From: Altererythrobacter sp.
GTDB taxonomy: Bacteria; Pseudomonadota; Alphaproteobacteria; Sphingomonadales; Sphingomonadaceae
Assembly (NCBI GenBank): GCA_016793865.1
Contig: JAEULJ010000001.1
Coordinates: forward strand, 310,001 to 374,000
Length of the DNA stretch: 64,000 nt
Reading direction: 5' to 3'
Within the stretch, counting starts at the first letter, position 1. Every line of letters starts with the position of its first letter. Position numbers and translations under genes: made by a program. Positions 55,264-64,000 of this stretch are shown here, one piece after another. The notes under the pieces were generated by a model. The model ran no database searches. It was not told the origin of the DNA and was given only the letters and a program-made list of their open reading frames with translations.

Positions 55264-56442
55264 ATGACAGCCGCCGCCCCCGACGCCGCGATCGCGCAGG
55301 AAGCGAACGCCCGCGGGCTGGCCGCGCTACAGGCCGGAGACCCGAGCGCCGCCGTGCGCGAATTTTCCCGCGCCGCCGAGGCTGACCCCGGCGCCGGGTT
55401 GCTGTGGCGCAATCTCGCCCACGCCCACCGGCTCGCGGGGGATGACGCCGGCGAACGGCGCGCGCTGGAGGCCGCGCTGTCGCTGGACCGGCATGATTTC
55501 CCGGCGCAGCTTCGCCATGCCCAACTGCTCCAGCGGCTGGGAGAAGAGGTCGCTGCCCTGCGGGCGTGGGACGGGGCCATCCAGCTCTCCGAACACCAGG
55601 GACCGCCGCCGGCCCAGCTGGCGGCGGAGCTGGAACAGGGACGAAGCTATTGCGCGGCGCTGCGCGAGAGAATCGCCGAGGCGAGCGATGCGGCGCTGAG
55701 CGTGGACCGCGAGGCCCGCAGCGATACCGAGGAACGCCGGCTTCGAAGTTTCGTGGATCTGGCCTTGGGCAAGCGCCGTGTCTACCACAGCCAGTGCGCG
55801 GGCGCCTACTACCCCTTCCTGCCCGAGGACGAGTTCTTCGACCGCTCCCTGTTCCCCTCCTTCGCGGCTCTCGAGGCGGCGACGGATGCCATAGGCTCCG
55901 AACTGCAAGGGCTGATCGAGGCGGGCGATGCCCTGCTTCGCCCCTATGTGCGGCTCGAGGAGGGCGTGCCCGAGAACGACTGGAGCGCGCTCGACGGTTC
56001 GCTCGACTGGGGCGCCTGCTTCCTGTGGGAGTACGGCCGGCCGAACCAGCCGGTGCTTGATCGCTGTCCCCGCACGGCGGAGCTCCTCGGCACCCTCCCG
56101 CTCGCCCGCATTCCCGGCCGCGCGCCCAATGTCTTCTTCTCGCTGCTCAAGGCGCATAGCCGCATCCCGCCGCACACCGGCGTTACCAACACCCGCGCCA
56201 TCGTCCATCTGGCGCTCGACGTGCCGCCCGGCTGCGGCTTTCGCGTGGGGAACGAGACGCGAGAATGGGTGGAAGGCGCGGCTTTCGCCTTCGACGACAC
56301 GATCGAACACGAGGCGTGGAATGACAGCGACCGCCGCCGGGCCGTGCTGATCCTCGACTACTGGAACCCGCATCTGACAGAACGGGAACGGTCGGCGGTT
56401 ACCAGTTACTTCGCAGCTGCCGACGCGGCACTAAGACCCTGA
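55264..56442 (+). CDS. TPR-fused aspartyl/asparaginyl beta-hydroxylase
   Basis: 392 aa. N-terminal TPR-like helices (1-145), then an AspH-type 2-oxoglutarate/Fe(II) dioxygenase (about 175-392). The iron His are H315 (RAIVHLAL) and H349 (DDTIEHEAW), and R359 is placed for 2-oxoglutarate; H304 lies in IPPHTGVTN. The usual late DVWHP reads DYWNP, so N368 replaces a conserved His. It should hydroxylate Asp/Asn side chains of an unknown protein or peptide. It is divergent from the sulfotransferase gene, with 102 bp between the starts. Confidence 0.88.
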   Translation: MTAAAPDAAIAQEANARGLAALQAGDPSAAVREFSRAAEADPGAGLLWRNLAHAHRLAGDDAGERRALEAALSLDRHDFPAQLRHAQLLQRLGEEVAALRAWDGAIQLSEHQGPPPAQLAAELEQGRSYCAALRERIAEASDAALSVDREARSDTEERRLRSFVDLALGKRRVYHSQCAGAYYPFLPEDEFFDRSLFPSFAALEAATDAIGSELQGLIEAGDALLRPYVRLEEGVPENDWSALDGSLDWGACFLWEYGRPNQPVLDRCPRTAELLGTLPLARIPGRAPNVFFSLLKAHSRIPPHTGVTNTRAIVHLALDVPPGCGFRVGNETREWVEGAAFAFDDTIEHEAWNDSDRRRAVLILDYWNPHLTERERSAVTSYFAAADAALRP

Positions 56443-56640
56443 CGCGGGCGCTGTCAGCCTTAGCAAATAACCAAATTGGCATTTTTTACTTGACATACCT
56501 CGTCGTTTGGGCCAAAAGACTCGCAATCGCCCATTCCCCGGAAAAGTTCCGTCCGACGCTCGTCGAAAAACCGTTGAGGCGTCGGGCACTATGCGGTATT
56601 TTTCCAGAACGACTGATATCGAATTTTGTTGGAGACGCCC

Positions 56641-56952
56641 ATGCTTTTCACCGCCAGCGCCCTCATCGCCGTGATGGCGTCGAACGCTTCCGTGATCCCG
56701 GCAGCCGACATCGAGGAGCCCAACCCCAAGACGATGTCGCAATCCGAAATCCGCGCCTTCAACGCCAAGCTGGACAAGGCGCACCAGTTCTTCATCCGTT
56801 GCAAGCGCAGCGTCCCCACGGGTTCACTGGTGCAGCGCGATTTCAGTTGCCGGACCAACCAGCAGTGGGCCGCTGCGGACGCGACCGGCAATCAGGAATC
56901 CCGCGATGTCATCGACCGCATGACCAGCAAGTCCTGGAACACCAGCAACTGA
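56641..56952 (+). CDS. Small exported protein, unknown function
   Basis: 103 aa from ATG 56641, preceded by TTGGAGAC. Signal peptide to about residue 22; mature region with Cys54 (FFIRCKRS) and Cys70 (RDFSCRTN), a possible disulfide, and a helical start (SEIRAFNAKLDKAHQ). The 198-bp AT-rich leader has a TTGACA at 56490 but no good -10, so the promoter is unsure. It lies in the receptor/sulfotransferase group. Confidence 0.72.
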   Translation: MLFTASALIAVMASNASVIPAADIEEPNPKTMSQSEIRAFNAKLDKAHQFFIRCKRSVPTGSLVQRDFSCRTNQQWAAADATGNQESRDVIDRMTSKSWNTSN

Positions 56953-57025
56953 CCCTAACCCGGACGGTGGATGGCGGGGCGTCCCAGGCGCATACCGCCG
57001 CCGCCCCGATATCCGCCGCGGGCGC

Positions 57026-57550
57026 TCAGTTGGCTATGCGGACCACCCTTACAGCCGACTGCTTGGCCACATTGGCCATGTAGCTGCCCATCGCGGCGCG
57101 GCGGACGTGGATCGCCTGGCCGGATCTGGCGAAGACGTTGCGCCCCTCGGTCTGCTTCCAGCGCGATCCGTCGGCCAGCAAGAAGATCGGCATCCTGTCG
57201 CTAGCGATGCGAACGCCGGTGATGGTCGAATCGATCGACTGGACCTCCTCGCTCTCCTCGCCCGAAAACAGCTTGAGCTTGGGAAGGCCGAGACCGAATA
57301 TCCCGCGCCGGGCCTCGCGCATGGTGGCCCGATCCGCCACCACGAGTTGGCGCTCGCGCGCGGCGGCGGCCATGCCGGCCACGGTGCGATCGAAGCAGGC
57401 GAGCCGCTCCGCCGCATCCGAGATCGCGGCGCAATCGACCACGGCCTGGAACACGGGCGGCGTCGGCGGCGGTGCATCCTTGTCCTGAGCCGCGAGCCAG
57501 GTGGGCGCCGCGGCGAGCGCTGCGGCGGCGATGAGCACGATGGGTCGCAT
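57026..57550 (-). CDS. Exported protein with C-x-AI-x-D...RLACFD motif
   Basis: 174 aa from ATG 57550, which has GGAGGAGA upstream; longer starts lack a signal. Signal peptide to about 20 (TWLAAQD). VDCAAISDAAERLACFDRT is a short motif seen in many proteobacterial periplasmic proteins of unknown role. The rest is beta-rich (SIDSTITGVRIASDRMPIFLL). It is oriented opposite to the second receptor. Confidence 0.75.
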   Translation of the reverse strand: MRPIVLIAAAALAAAPTWLAAQDKDAPPPTPPVFQAVVDCAAISDAAERLACFDRTVAGMAAAARERQLVVADRATMREARRGIFGLGLPKLKLFSGEESEEVQSIDSTITGVRIASDRMPIFLLADGSRWKQTEGRNVFARSGQAIHVRRAAMGSYMANVAKQSAVRVVRIAN

Positions 57551-57730
57551 GGTCGCTGTCTCCTCCAGCCGCACTGTTTGCGCGGTCGCGGACCGGCTGG
57601 CAAGCAGGGGGAGTTCGATCGCTTGGCGCCGGTCGATGCACGCCGGACCGTCGCTCATGGCACCCTGTGGCAGAAATGCCACGGAACCTTGTCATAAGGT
57701 CTCAAATGCACCCGGTTCGTCGCGAGCGGC

Positions 57731-57759
57731 TTGCGCGGCGCGAAGCGGTGTCATCTAAA
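57731..57759 (+). promoter_or_regulatory. Candidate promoter of the second TonB receptor
   Basis: TTGCGC (57731-57736), 17-bp spacer, TCTAAA (57754-57759), about 42 bp before the ATG. A moderate sigma-70 match, not proven. Confidence 0.35.
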
Positions 57760-57801
57760 CGCCTTTGCTTCGTCTCGAATTTTCAAAACAGGGGTATTCA
57801 A

Positions 57802-60800
57802 ATGCTGAAGACTGTTTCGCTCGCCGGCGCGCGCCGCGTTGCGCTTTTCGCGGGGGTTGGCCTGACCGCGCTGGCCTTCACAGTGCCCGCCTATGCGCAG
57901 GACAATGCGGAACCGGCTGAGGCGGACGCCCCTCTCTCCAATGAGACCCATAGCGCTAGCACGGAATCAAATTCCATCGTGGTTACCGGCTCGCGCATCC
58001 GGCGCTCCGATTTCGACACGGCAGAGCCGACGCAGGTCATCACCAGCCAATACCTCAACGAACGCGCGATCACCAATGTGGCCGATGCCTTGAACGAAAA
58101 CCCCGTAATTCGTGGCTCGGTCACGCCCAATGGCGCTCAGGGTTCGTTTGGTCAGGGCGTGAACTTCATCAACACCTACGGCCTCGGCAGCAACCGTACG
58201 CTGACACTGATCAACGGCCGCCGTTCGGTTTCGTCGAACGTGGTTACGCTGTTCAACCAGGGATCGTTCGGCACTCAGGTCGACCTCAACCTGGTTCCAA
58301 CAGCGTTGACGGAACGTACCGAGATTCTCTCGGTAGGTGGCGCCCCCATCTACGGATCCGATGCGATCGCGGGCGTCGTCAACGTCATCACCAAGACGAA
58401 GTATGACGGCATCGATGTTCAGGGCACGGCCGGCGCCACCTCGCGTGGCGACGGCTTCCGCTGGAACGCCTCTGTCGTGGTCGGCAAGAACTTCCTGGAC
58501 GATCGCCTCAACGTCACCCTGGCTTACACGCATGATCAGCAGGACGGGATTCTCCAGAACGCGCGTGATTTCTACCGCAACGGCCTCGGTAACGCCACCA
58601 ACCCGTGTTCGCCGCTGGCCCCGCCTGATTGCTCGGCTGCCAATTTTGCCGGAAATCTGGGGCGGCCGGCGGGCGTGACCGCCGCAAATGACGGACGCGT
58701 CAATCCTGGCATTCCCTACGACGGCACGCCTCGCGATGACATTCCGGGAACCGTCCTCGTTCGCGACCTGACGATCCCCTATCTGACGCGGGGTGGTCTA
58801 ATCATCGCAGCGCCAGGCACCACCGGTGTCGCAAACGCATTCCAGTTCGACAGCGCTGGCAATGTCGTACCGTTCAGCCAGGGCATCCTGTTCCCCGGCA
58901 TTAACGGTTCGGGCTCCTCACCCGGCGCTTTCCGGTTCCAAGAGTTCAGCCAGATTACCAGCAACCTGCGGCGGAACATCGGGAACGCGTTCCTCACCTA
59001 CGAAATCTCTCCCGAAGCGGTGCTGTTCGTCGAAGGCACCTATTTCAAGTCTCGCGGCGACGAACTGGTGCAGCAGCCGACTTTTAACTCGAACCTGTTC
59101 GGCGCGGCGAGCGGTCCGCTTCAGTTCAACGTCAACAACCCGTTCCTGACAACGGCAGGACGCGACGCGCTGCAGGCACGCGGCGTGACCAACTTCACGG
59201 TTGGTCGCGTCTCGCTCGACCTCGCGGATCTCACCGGATACTCGGAGACCGAGCTCTGGCGCGCGGTGTTCGGTATACGCGGAAATGTCGAGGCCTTCGG
59301 CGGCCGTGACTTCTATTACGAAATCTCGGCCAACCTCGGGCGCAACACCTCCTTCGACGTGCGCCAGGACATCAACCGCCAGAATTTCATCAATGCGGTC
59401 AACGTGACCACATCCGGTGGTCAGATCGTGTGCACCACCGCGCCCACGGTGGGCGCCGCCGGCTTCGCCGCCCCGGGAGGGACTCCCGTCGCCGACGCCA
59501 ACTGTGTGCCACTCAACATCCTGGGTGAGGGCCGCTCAAGCGCCGCAGCGCGAGCCTACGTCATTTCCGAGAACACGACGCGCAATCGCATCGAGCAGGA
59601 CGTGTTCGCCTTCAACGTGGGCGGCTCTCCGTTCGACATCTTCGGCAACGAAGTAGGCGTGAGCCTGGGTTACGAACACCGTCGCGAGTTCGGCAGCTTC
59701 ACCCCGAGCCAGTTCGAGCAGCAGGGCCTTGGCCGTGCCGTGGCGATCGCGCCGTTGAGCGGCCAGTATAACGTCGACGAGGTATTCGGCGAGGTGAGCG
59801 TTCCGCTGATCACGCCACAGAACGACATCTCGTTCCTCAATCGAGTGGAAGTTTACGGCCGCGGCCGTGTCGTCAACAATTCGGTCAATGGCAACTTCTT
59901 CTCCTGGGCAGCGGGCGGTCTCATCGCTCCCATTCCGGACATCACCTTCCGCGGCAATTTCACCCGCTCTTTCCGTACGCCGGCGATTGTGGAGCTGTTC
60001 CTGCCGATTTCGAACACCTTCACATCGGTTCCCGACCTATGCTCCACCGCCAATCGCAACGCAGGCCCTGCTCCGGCTGTGCGAGCGGCGAACTGCGCGG
60101 CATTCCTGACCCGCTATCCCACGGCCACGCCGCTCCTTGCAGCATCGGCCACTGTCCCCGGCCGGTCGGGCGGCAATCCCACTCTCAGCAACGAACAGGC
60201 AGACAGCTACACCTTCGGGGCCGTGTTCAGGCCGACCTTCGTGAAGAATTTCCTGCTGAGTGCCGATTACGTCAGCATCGATATCTTCAATCCCATTACA
60301 CAGCTGACGGTCGCCCAGATCGCCTCGGCCTGCTTCGACAACCCGAGCTTCAACACCAGCGATCCTGCAAATGGCAACGCCTTCTGCTCGCTGATCCAGA
60401 GGACTGCCACTGGCCAAGTGGTGAGCGACCCGACCAACCCGGGTGTCACCTCCGGCTTCAGCAATGGTAACCGCATCAAGTTCCGCGGCATCCAAGGCGG
60501 CTTCGACTGGATTATCAACGCCGATTTCATATCGCCCGGCTCGCGTTTCCAGCTGGCGGGCACGGCGCTCTATGTCGCAGAACGCCTCAACGACATCACG
60601 GGCGTCGCCCCCGTCAGGTCCGATGGCATCGTCGGTGACCCCAAGTTCACCGGCCAGGTCAACGCGCGTTACTGGAACCAGAGCTGGGGCGCGACGGTTT
60701 CGACCAACATCATCGGTCGGCAGCTGATCGGTCGCACCACGGCGGTTCGTGAAATCCAGTTCTACGAGCCCTATGCGACCGTGAACGCGAGCGTCTATTT

Positions 60801-60948
60801 CGACGTCGCCGAGAAGTTCCGCCTGAATCTGTCGGTCACCAACCTGTTCGACCGGATCGGCCAGGCGTACTACGGCTATTACATTCCCGGTTCGATCAAC
60901 GACGCCTTCGGCCGCCGGTTCGCGGTGTCGGCGAACGCCCGGTTCTGA
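57802..60948 (+). CDS. TonB-dependent outer-membrane receptor (second)
   Basis: 1048 aa. Signal peptide cleaved after AYA (residue 32), TonB-box-like NSIVVTGSRIR (about 57-67), plug with NVADALNENPVIRGS and GLGSNRTLTLINGRRSV, then a barrel ending AVSANARF. Same general class as the first receptor but not a close duplicate. A perfect terminator follows. Its codons use more A/T third positions than its neighbours in places, for example 58600-59200. Confidence 0.93.
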   Translation: MLKTVSLAGARRVALFAGVGLTALAFTVPAYAQDNAEPAEADAPLSNETHSASTESNSIVVTGSRIRRSDFDTAEPTQVITSQYLNERAITNVADALNENPVIRGSVTPNGAQGSFGQGVNFINTYGLGSNRTLTLINGRRSVSSNVVTLFNQGSFGTQVDLNLVPTALTERTEILSVGGAPIYGSDAIAGVVNVITKTKYDGIDVQGTAGATSRGDGFRWNASVVVGKNFLDDRLNVTLAYTHDQQDGILQNARDFYRNGLGNATNPCSPLAPPDCSAANFAGNLGRPAGVTAANDGRVNPGIPYDGTPRDDIPGTVLVRDLTIPYLTRGGLIIAAPGTTGVANAFQFDSAGNVVPFSQGILFPGINGSGSSPGAFRFQEFSQITSNLRRNIGNAFLTYEISPEAVLFVEGTYFKSRGDELVQQPTFNSNLFGAASGPLQFNVNNPFLTTAGRDALQARGVTNFTVGRVSLDLADLTGYSETELWRAVFGIRGNVEAFGGRDFYYEISANLGRNTSFDVRQDINRQNFINAVNVTTSGGQIVCTTAPTVGAAGFAAPGGTPVADANCVPLNILGEGRSSAAARAYVISENTTRNRIEQDVFAFNVGGSPFDIFGNEVGVSLGYEHRREFGSFTPSQFEQQGLGRAVAIAPLSGQYNVDEVFGEVSVPLITPQNDISFLNRVEVYGRGRVVNNSVNGNFFSWAAGGLIAPIPDITFRGNFTRSFRTPAIVELFLPISNTFTSVPDLCSTANRNAGPAPAVRAANCAAFLTRYPTATPLLAASATVPGRSGGNPTLSNEQADSYTFGAVFRPTFVKNFLLSADYVSIDIFNPITQLTVAQIASACFDNPSFNTSDPANGNAFCSLIQRTATGQVVSDPTNPGVTSGFSNGNRIKFRGIQGGFDWIINADFISPGSRFQLAGTALYVAERLNDITGVAPVRSDGIVGDPKFTGQVNARYWNQSWGATVSTNIIGRQLIGRTTAVREIQFYEPYATVNASVYFDVAEKFRLNLSVTNLFDRIGQAYYGYYIPGSINDAFGRRFAVSANARF

Positions 60949-60969
60949 TATAGCTCAGGCGTTTACGAG

Positions 60970-60996
60970 AAGGCCCCGGCACGCCGGGGCCTTTTT
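60970..60996 (+). terminator. Rho-independent terminator of the second TonB receptor
   Basis: AAGGCCCCGG (60970-60979), loop CACG, CCGGGGCCTT (60984-60993), then a T-run to 60996. Perfect 10-bp stem. Confidence 0.93.
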
Positions 60997-61054
60997 CGTT
61001 TGGCTGTATGCGATTGCAGAATGTGCCAGGATCGGCGCATCCCGCGCCCCCGCC

Positions 61055-63634
61055 TCACCCCATTTTCATCGCCAGCGCCCCATCGCCCTCGTCGATCCGC
61101 AGCGTCGTGCCGTCGGGCACCTCGCCGGCGAGGATCTTCTCCGCCAGCGGGTCCTGGAGATAGCGCTGCACAGCGCGCTTCAGTGGCCGCGCGCCATAGA
61201 CGGGATCGTAGCCCACGCGGCCCAGCCAGCGCTTCGCCGCTTCCGTCAGATCGAGCGTGATCTTGCGCTCGGCCAGCAGCTTCTGCACCCGCGCCACCTG
61301 TAGATCGACGATCGGCGCCATGTGCTCCTGGCCCAGGCGATGGAACAGGATGATCTCGTCCAGCCGGTTGAGGAACTCGGGCCGGAAATGCCCGCGCACC
61401 ACATCCATCACCTGCGGCTCGACCTCCTTCACATCCTGCCCGTCCTCCATCTGCGCCAGGAACTGGCTGCCCAGGTTGCTGGTCAGGATGATGAGCGTGT
61501 TGGTGAAGTCCACCACCCGCCCCTGCCCATCCGTCAGCCGCCCGTCGTCGAGCACCTGGAGCAGGATGTTGAAGACATCGGGGTGCGCCTTCTCGACCTC
61601 GTCGAACAGCACCACCTGATAGGGGCGGCGGCGCACCGCCTCGGTCAGCACCCCGCCCTCGTCATAGCCGACATAGCCCGGAGGCGCGCCGATCAGCCGG
61701 GCGACCGCGTGCTTCTCCATGAACTCGCTCATGTCGATGCGGACCATCGCGTTGTCATCGTCGAACAGGAAGCCGGCGAGCGCCTTGGTCAGCTCGGTCT
61801 TGCCGACCCCGGTGGGGCCGAGGAACAGGAAGCTGCCCAGCGGCCGCCCCGGATCCTGCAAGCCGGCCCGCGCGCGGCGCACCGCCTTGCTGACCGCCTC
61901 GATCGCCTGTGCCTGGCCGATCACGCGCTTGCCGATCGTTTCCTCCATCGCCAGCAGCTTCTCGCGCTCGCCGGCCATCATCCGGTCGACCGGGATGCCG
62001 GTCCAGCGGCTGACGACGCTGGCGATATCGTCCTCGGTCACGCGTTCGCGCAGCAGCGCGTTCTCGGACTGGGCGCCGGTTTCGGCCAGCCGCTTCTCCA
62101 GTTCCGGGATGCGGCCGTATTGCAGCTCGCCCGCCTTCGCGAGATCGCCGGTGCGCTGGGCCTGTTCCAACTCGATCCGCGCGGCGTCGAGCTCTTCCTT
62201 CACCTTCGCCTCGCCCGCGATCCGGTCGCGTTCGTTCTGCCAGCGGGTGGTCAGCTCGCTCGATTGCTGCTCGAGATCGGCAAGCTCCTTGCGAAGCGTC
62301 TCCAGCCGATCCTTCGATGCGGCGTCGCTTTCGCGCTGCAACGCCTGCTCCTCGATCTTGAGCTGGATGATCCGCCGGTCGAGGTTCTCGATCTCCTCGG
62401 GCTTGCTCTCCACCTCCATGCGCAGCCGGCTCGCCGCCTCGTCCATCAGGTCGATGGCCTTGTCGGGCAGGAAGCGGTTCTGGATATAGCGGTTGGAGAG
62501 CTGCGCCGCCGCCACGATCGCCCCGTCGGTGATCGTAACCCCGTGGTGCAGCTCGTATTTCTCCTTCAGCCCGCGCAGCATGGAGATGGTATCCTCCACA
62601 CTGGGCTCGTCGATATAGACCGGCTGGAAGCGGCGCTGGAGCGCGGGATCCTTCTCGACGTATTTCTGGTATTCATCGAGAGTGGTCGCGCCGATGCAAT
62701 GCAGTTCGCCCCGGCTCAGCGCGGGCTTGAGCAGGTTGCCGGCATCCATGCTGCCCTCCGATGCGCCCGCGCCGATCAGCGTGTGCATCTCGTCGATGAA
62801 CAGGATGATCTGGCCCTCGGCACCCTTCACCTCGTCGAGAACGGCCTTCAATCGCTCCTCGAACTCGCCGCGGTATTTCGCGCCCGCGATCAGCGCGCCC
62901 ATGTCGAGCGCCATCAGCGTGCGGCCCTTGAGGCTATCGGGCACATCGCCATTGGCGATGCGCAGGGCGAGCCCTTCGGCGATGGCGGTCTTGCCGGTGC
63001 CCGGCTCGCCGATCAGCGCCGGGTTGTTCTTGGTCCGCCGGGCGAGGATCTGGATCGTGCGGCGGATTTCCTCGTCGCGCCCGATCACGGGGTCGAGCTT
63101 GCCGTCGCGCGCGGCCTGGGTGAGATCGCGGGCGTATTTCCTCATCGCGTCATAGGCGTTTTCGGCCCCGGCGCTGTCGGCGGTGCGGCCGCCGCGCAGC
63201 TGGGTGATCGCGGCTTCCAGCGCCTTGGGATCGACACCCGCCGCCTTGAGCGCCTGGCCGGCGGCGGTGGTCGTGGCGAGCGACAGCGCCACCAGCAGGC
63301 GCTCGACGGTGACATAGCTGTCGTTCGACTTGGTGGCGATCTGCTCGGCCTGGTCGAGCACGCGCACGGCGTCATTGTCGAGGCCAGGGGTCTGCTGCGC
63401 CCCGCCCCCGGACACCGCGGCAATCCTGGCAAGCGCGGCGTCCACCGCCTCCACCGCCTTTGCCGGATCGCCTCCGGCACGCTGGATCAGCCCGGACGCC
63501 ATCCCCTCGCCATCCTCGAGCAATGCCTTGAGGATATGCGCCGGGGTGATCCGCTGGTGGCTCATCCGGATGGCGACGGTCTGCGCCGCCTGAAGGAAGC
63601 CCTTGGCGCGGTCGGTGAATTTTTCCAGGTTCAT
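61055..63634 (-). CDS. clpB: ATP-dependent chaperone ClpB
   Basis: Hsp100 disaggregase that works with DnaK on aggregated proteins. 859 aa: N-domain (1-150), NBD1 with Walker A GEPGTGKT (209-216), the long coiled-coil middle domain (about 410-530), and NBD2 with GPTGVGKTE near 605 and [14 protein letters not shown]. No ClpP-binding IGF loop is seen, as expected. ATG 63634 follows GGGAGG. A heat-shock-type promoter lies directly upstream. Confidence 0.97.
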   Translation of the reverse strand: MNLEKFTDRAKGFLQAAQTVAIRMSHQRITPAHILKALLEDGEGMASGLIQRAGGDPAKAVEAVDAALARIAAVSGGGAQQTPGLDNDAVRVLDQAEQIATKSNDSYVTVERLLVALSLATTTAAGQALKAAGVDPKALEAAITQLRGGRTADSAGAENAYDAMRKYARDLTQAARDGKLDPVIGRDEEIRRTIQILARRTKNNPALIGEPGTGKTAIAEGLALRIANGDVPDSLKGRTLMALDMGALIAGAKYRGEFEERLKAVLDEVKGAEGQIILFIDEMHTLIGAGASEGSMDAGNLLKPALSRGELHCIGATTLDEYQKYVEKDPALQRRFQPVYIDEPSVEDTISMLRGLKEKYELHHGVTITDGAIVAAAQLSNRYIQNRFLPDKAIDLMDEAASRLRMEVESKPEEIENLDRRIIQLKIEEQALQRESDAASKDRLETLRKELADLEQQSSELTTRWQNERDRIAGEAKVKEELDAARIELEQAQRTGDLAKAGELQYGRIPELEKRLAETGAQSENALLRERVTEDDIASVVSRWTGIPVDRMMAGEREKLLAMEETIGKRVIGQAQAIEAVSKAVRRARAGLQDPGRPLGSFLFLGPTGVGKTELTKALAGFLFDDDNAMVRIDMSEFMEKHAVARLIGAPPGYVGYDEGGVLTEAVRRRPYQVVLFDEVEKAHPDVFNILLQVLDDGRLTDGQGRVVDFTNTLIILTSNLGSQFLAQMEDGQDVKEVEPQVMDVVRGHFRPEFLNRLDEIILFHRLGQEHMAPIVDLQVARVQKLLAERKITLDLTEAAKRWLGRVGYDPVYGARPLKRAVQRYLQDPLAEKILAGEVPDGTTLRIDEGDGALAMKMG

Positions 63635-63661
63635 GTCGCCTCCCTGTGAATGCCCGGTGCG

Positions 63662-63689
63662 ATATGGCGTCGGCGGCGCGCGCCACAAG
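63662..63689 (-). promoter_or_regulatory. Sigma-32 (heat-shock) type promoter of clpB
   Basis: On the minus strand CTTG (63686-63689), 16 bp, then CGCCATAT (63662-63669). This matches CTTG-N17-CCCCATnT with one base change and a one-base-shorter spacer. The -10 ends 27 bp before the ATG, giving a leader of about 20 bases. Confidence 0.6.
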
Positions 63690-63740
63690 TGCCCACCGCC
63701 CAATGAAGCGGTCGGGCCAGGGCGCGCGCCGCCCGCGCGC

Positions 63741-64000
63741 TCACGGCGCCTGCCAGCTCCGCGCCAGCGTATCGAGCAGCCTGACGCCGAAGCCCGACGC
63801 GCCCTTGGGCTCGAGCGGGCGGTCGCTGTCGCGCCAGTAAACGCCGGCGATATCGAGATGCGCCCAGCTCACATTCTCGGGGACGAAATGGCCGACGAAG
63901 TGCGCCCCCGCACTGGCGCCGGGCGCACCGGTGGCGTCCGAGTTCTTGATGTCGGCGATGTCGGATACGATCGCCTTGGCGTAGGCCGGGTGCAGCGGCA
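63741..64000 (-). CDS. M17 leucyl aminopeptidase, C-terminal part (cut by window edge)
   Basis: The last 86 codons of a gene running off the right edge. Reading LPLHPAYAKAIVSDIADIKNS, then GASAGAHFVGHFV and WAHLDIAGVYW, it matches the C-terminal catalytic domain of PepA-type aminopeptidases. The metal ligands lie outside the window. Second M17 gene here and not a recent copy of the first. Confidence 0.88.
   Translation of the reverse strand, partial: PLHPAYAKAIVSDIADIKNSDATGAPGASAGAHFVGHFVPENVSWAHLDIAGVYWRDSDRPLEPKGASGFGVRLLDTLARSWQAP

Noticed and set aside
49133-60948. Composite transposon formed by the two TonB receptors
   Set aside because: The receptors are clearly diverged at protein level, and no transposase or terminal repeats were seen.

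Overview
The window is high-GC DNA from an alphaproteobacterium, most likely a member of the Sphingomonadales. The basis is gene content and order, not a database search: glnB-glnA, argS-SPOR-nagZ-scpA-scpB-tatABC and ispH-thrB-rnhA in conserved blocks, two very large TonB-dependent receptors, and a Flp/Tad pilus locus. Most of it is ordinary chromosomal housekeeping DNA with dense, often ATGA-overlapping genes. I saw no rRNA, tRNA, CRISPR array, intact transposase or integrase.

Layout. 0.1-1.7 kb: ccmA-ccmB cytochrome c maturation exporter plus a small lower-GC membrane protein. 1.7-5.3 kb: methionine aminopeptidase, a secreted lipoprotein, an M17 aminopeptidase and an orphan SH3-like protein. 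5.3-7.5 kb: argC, followed by an FkbM methyltransferase segment bracketed by a second, imperfect copy of the argC 3' end, which looks like a small acquired island. 7.6-9.5 kb: nitrogen control (PII and glutamine synthetase) behind a sigma-54-like promoter. 9.7-15.2 kb: tandem PilZ protein, a membrane protein/XRE regulator pair with a striking operator, a glycosyltransferase, a Met/Gly-rich exported protein and a GH24 lysozyme. 15.2-22.4 kb: bpt-tamA-tamB. 22.6-26.4 kb: threonine ammonia-lyase, an exported amidohydrolase and two related tiny exported membrane proteins.

26.5-33.8 kb holds the Tat translocase, condensin partners ScpA/B, NagZ, a SPOR protein, ArgS and a lipoprotein. 33.8-38.6 kb holds IspH, homoserine kinase, RNase HI, a YegP-like protein, an FAD oxidoreductase and an alpha/beta hydrolase. 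38.7-46.2 kb is a Flp pilus assembly operon (cpaA-B-C-D-E-tadB-tadC) that lacks cpaF and pilin genes. 46.2-48.8 kb is a MarR regulator and a short acyl-CoA gene pair (thiolase, dehydrogenase) with a perfect palindrome in front.

49.1-61 kb is the most accessory-looking part. Two TonB-dependent receptors flank two sulfotransferases and a TPR-fused aspartyl/asparaginyl beta-hydroxylase, plus two small exported proteins. This resembles a receptor-plus-modification-enzyme module whose substrate is unknown. The window ends with clpB behind a heat-shock-type promoter and the C-terminus of a second M17 aminopeptidase.
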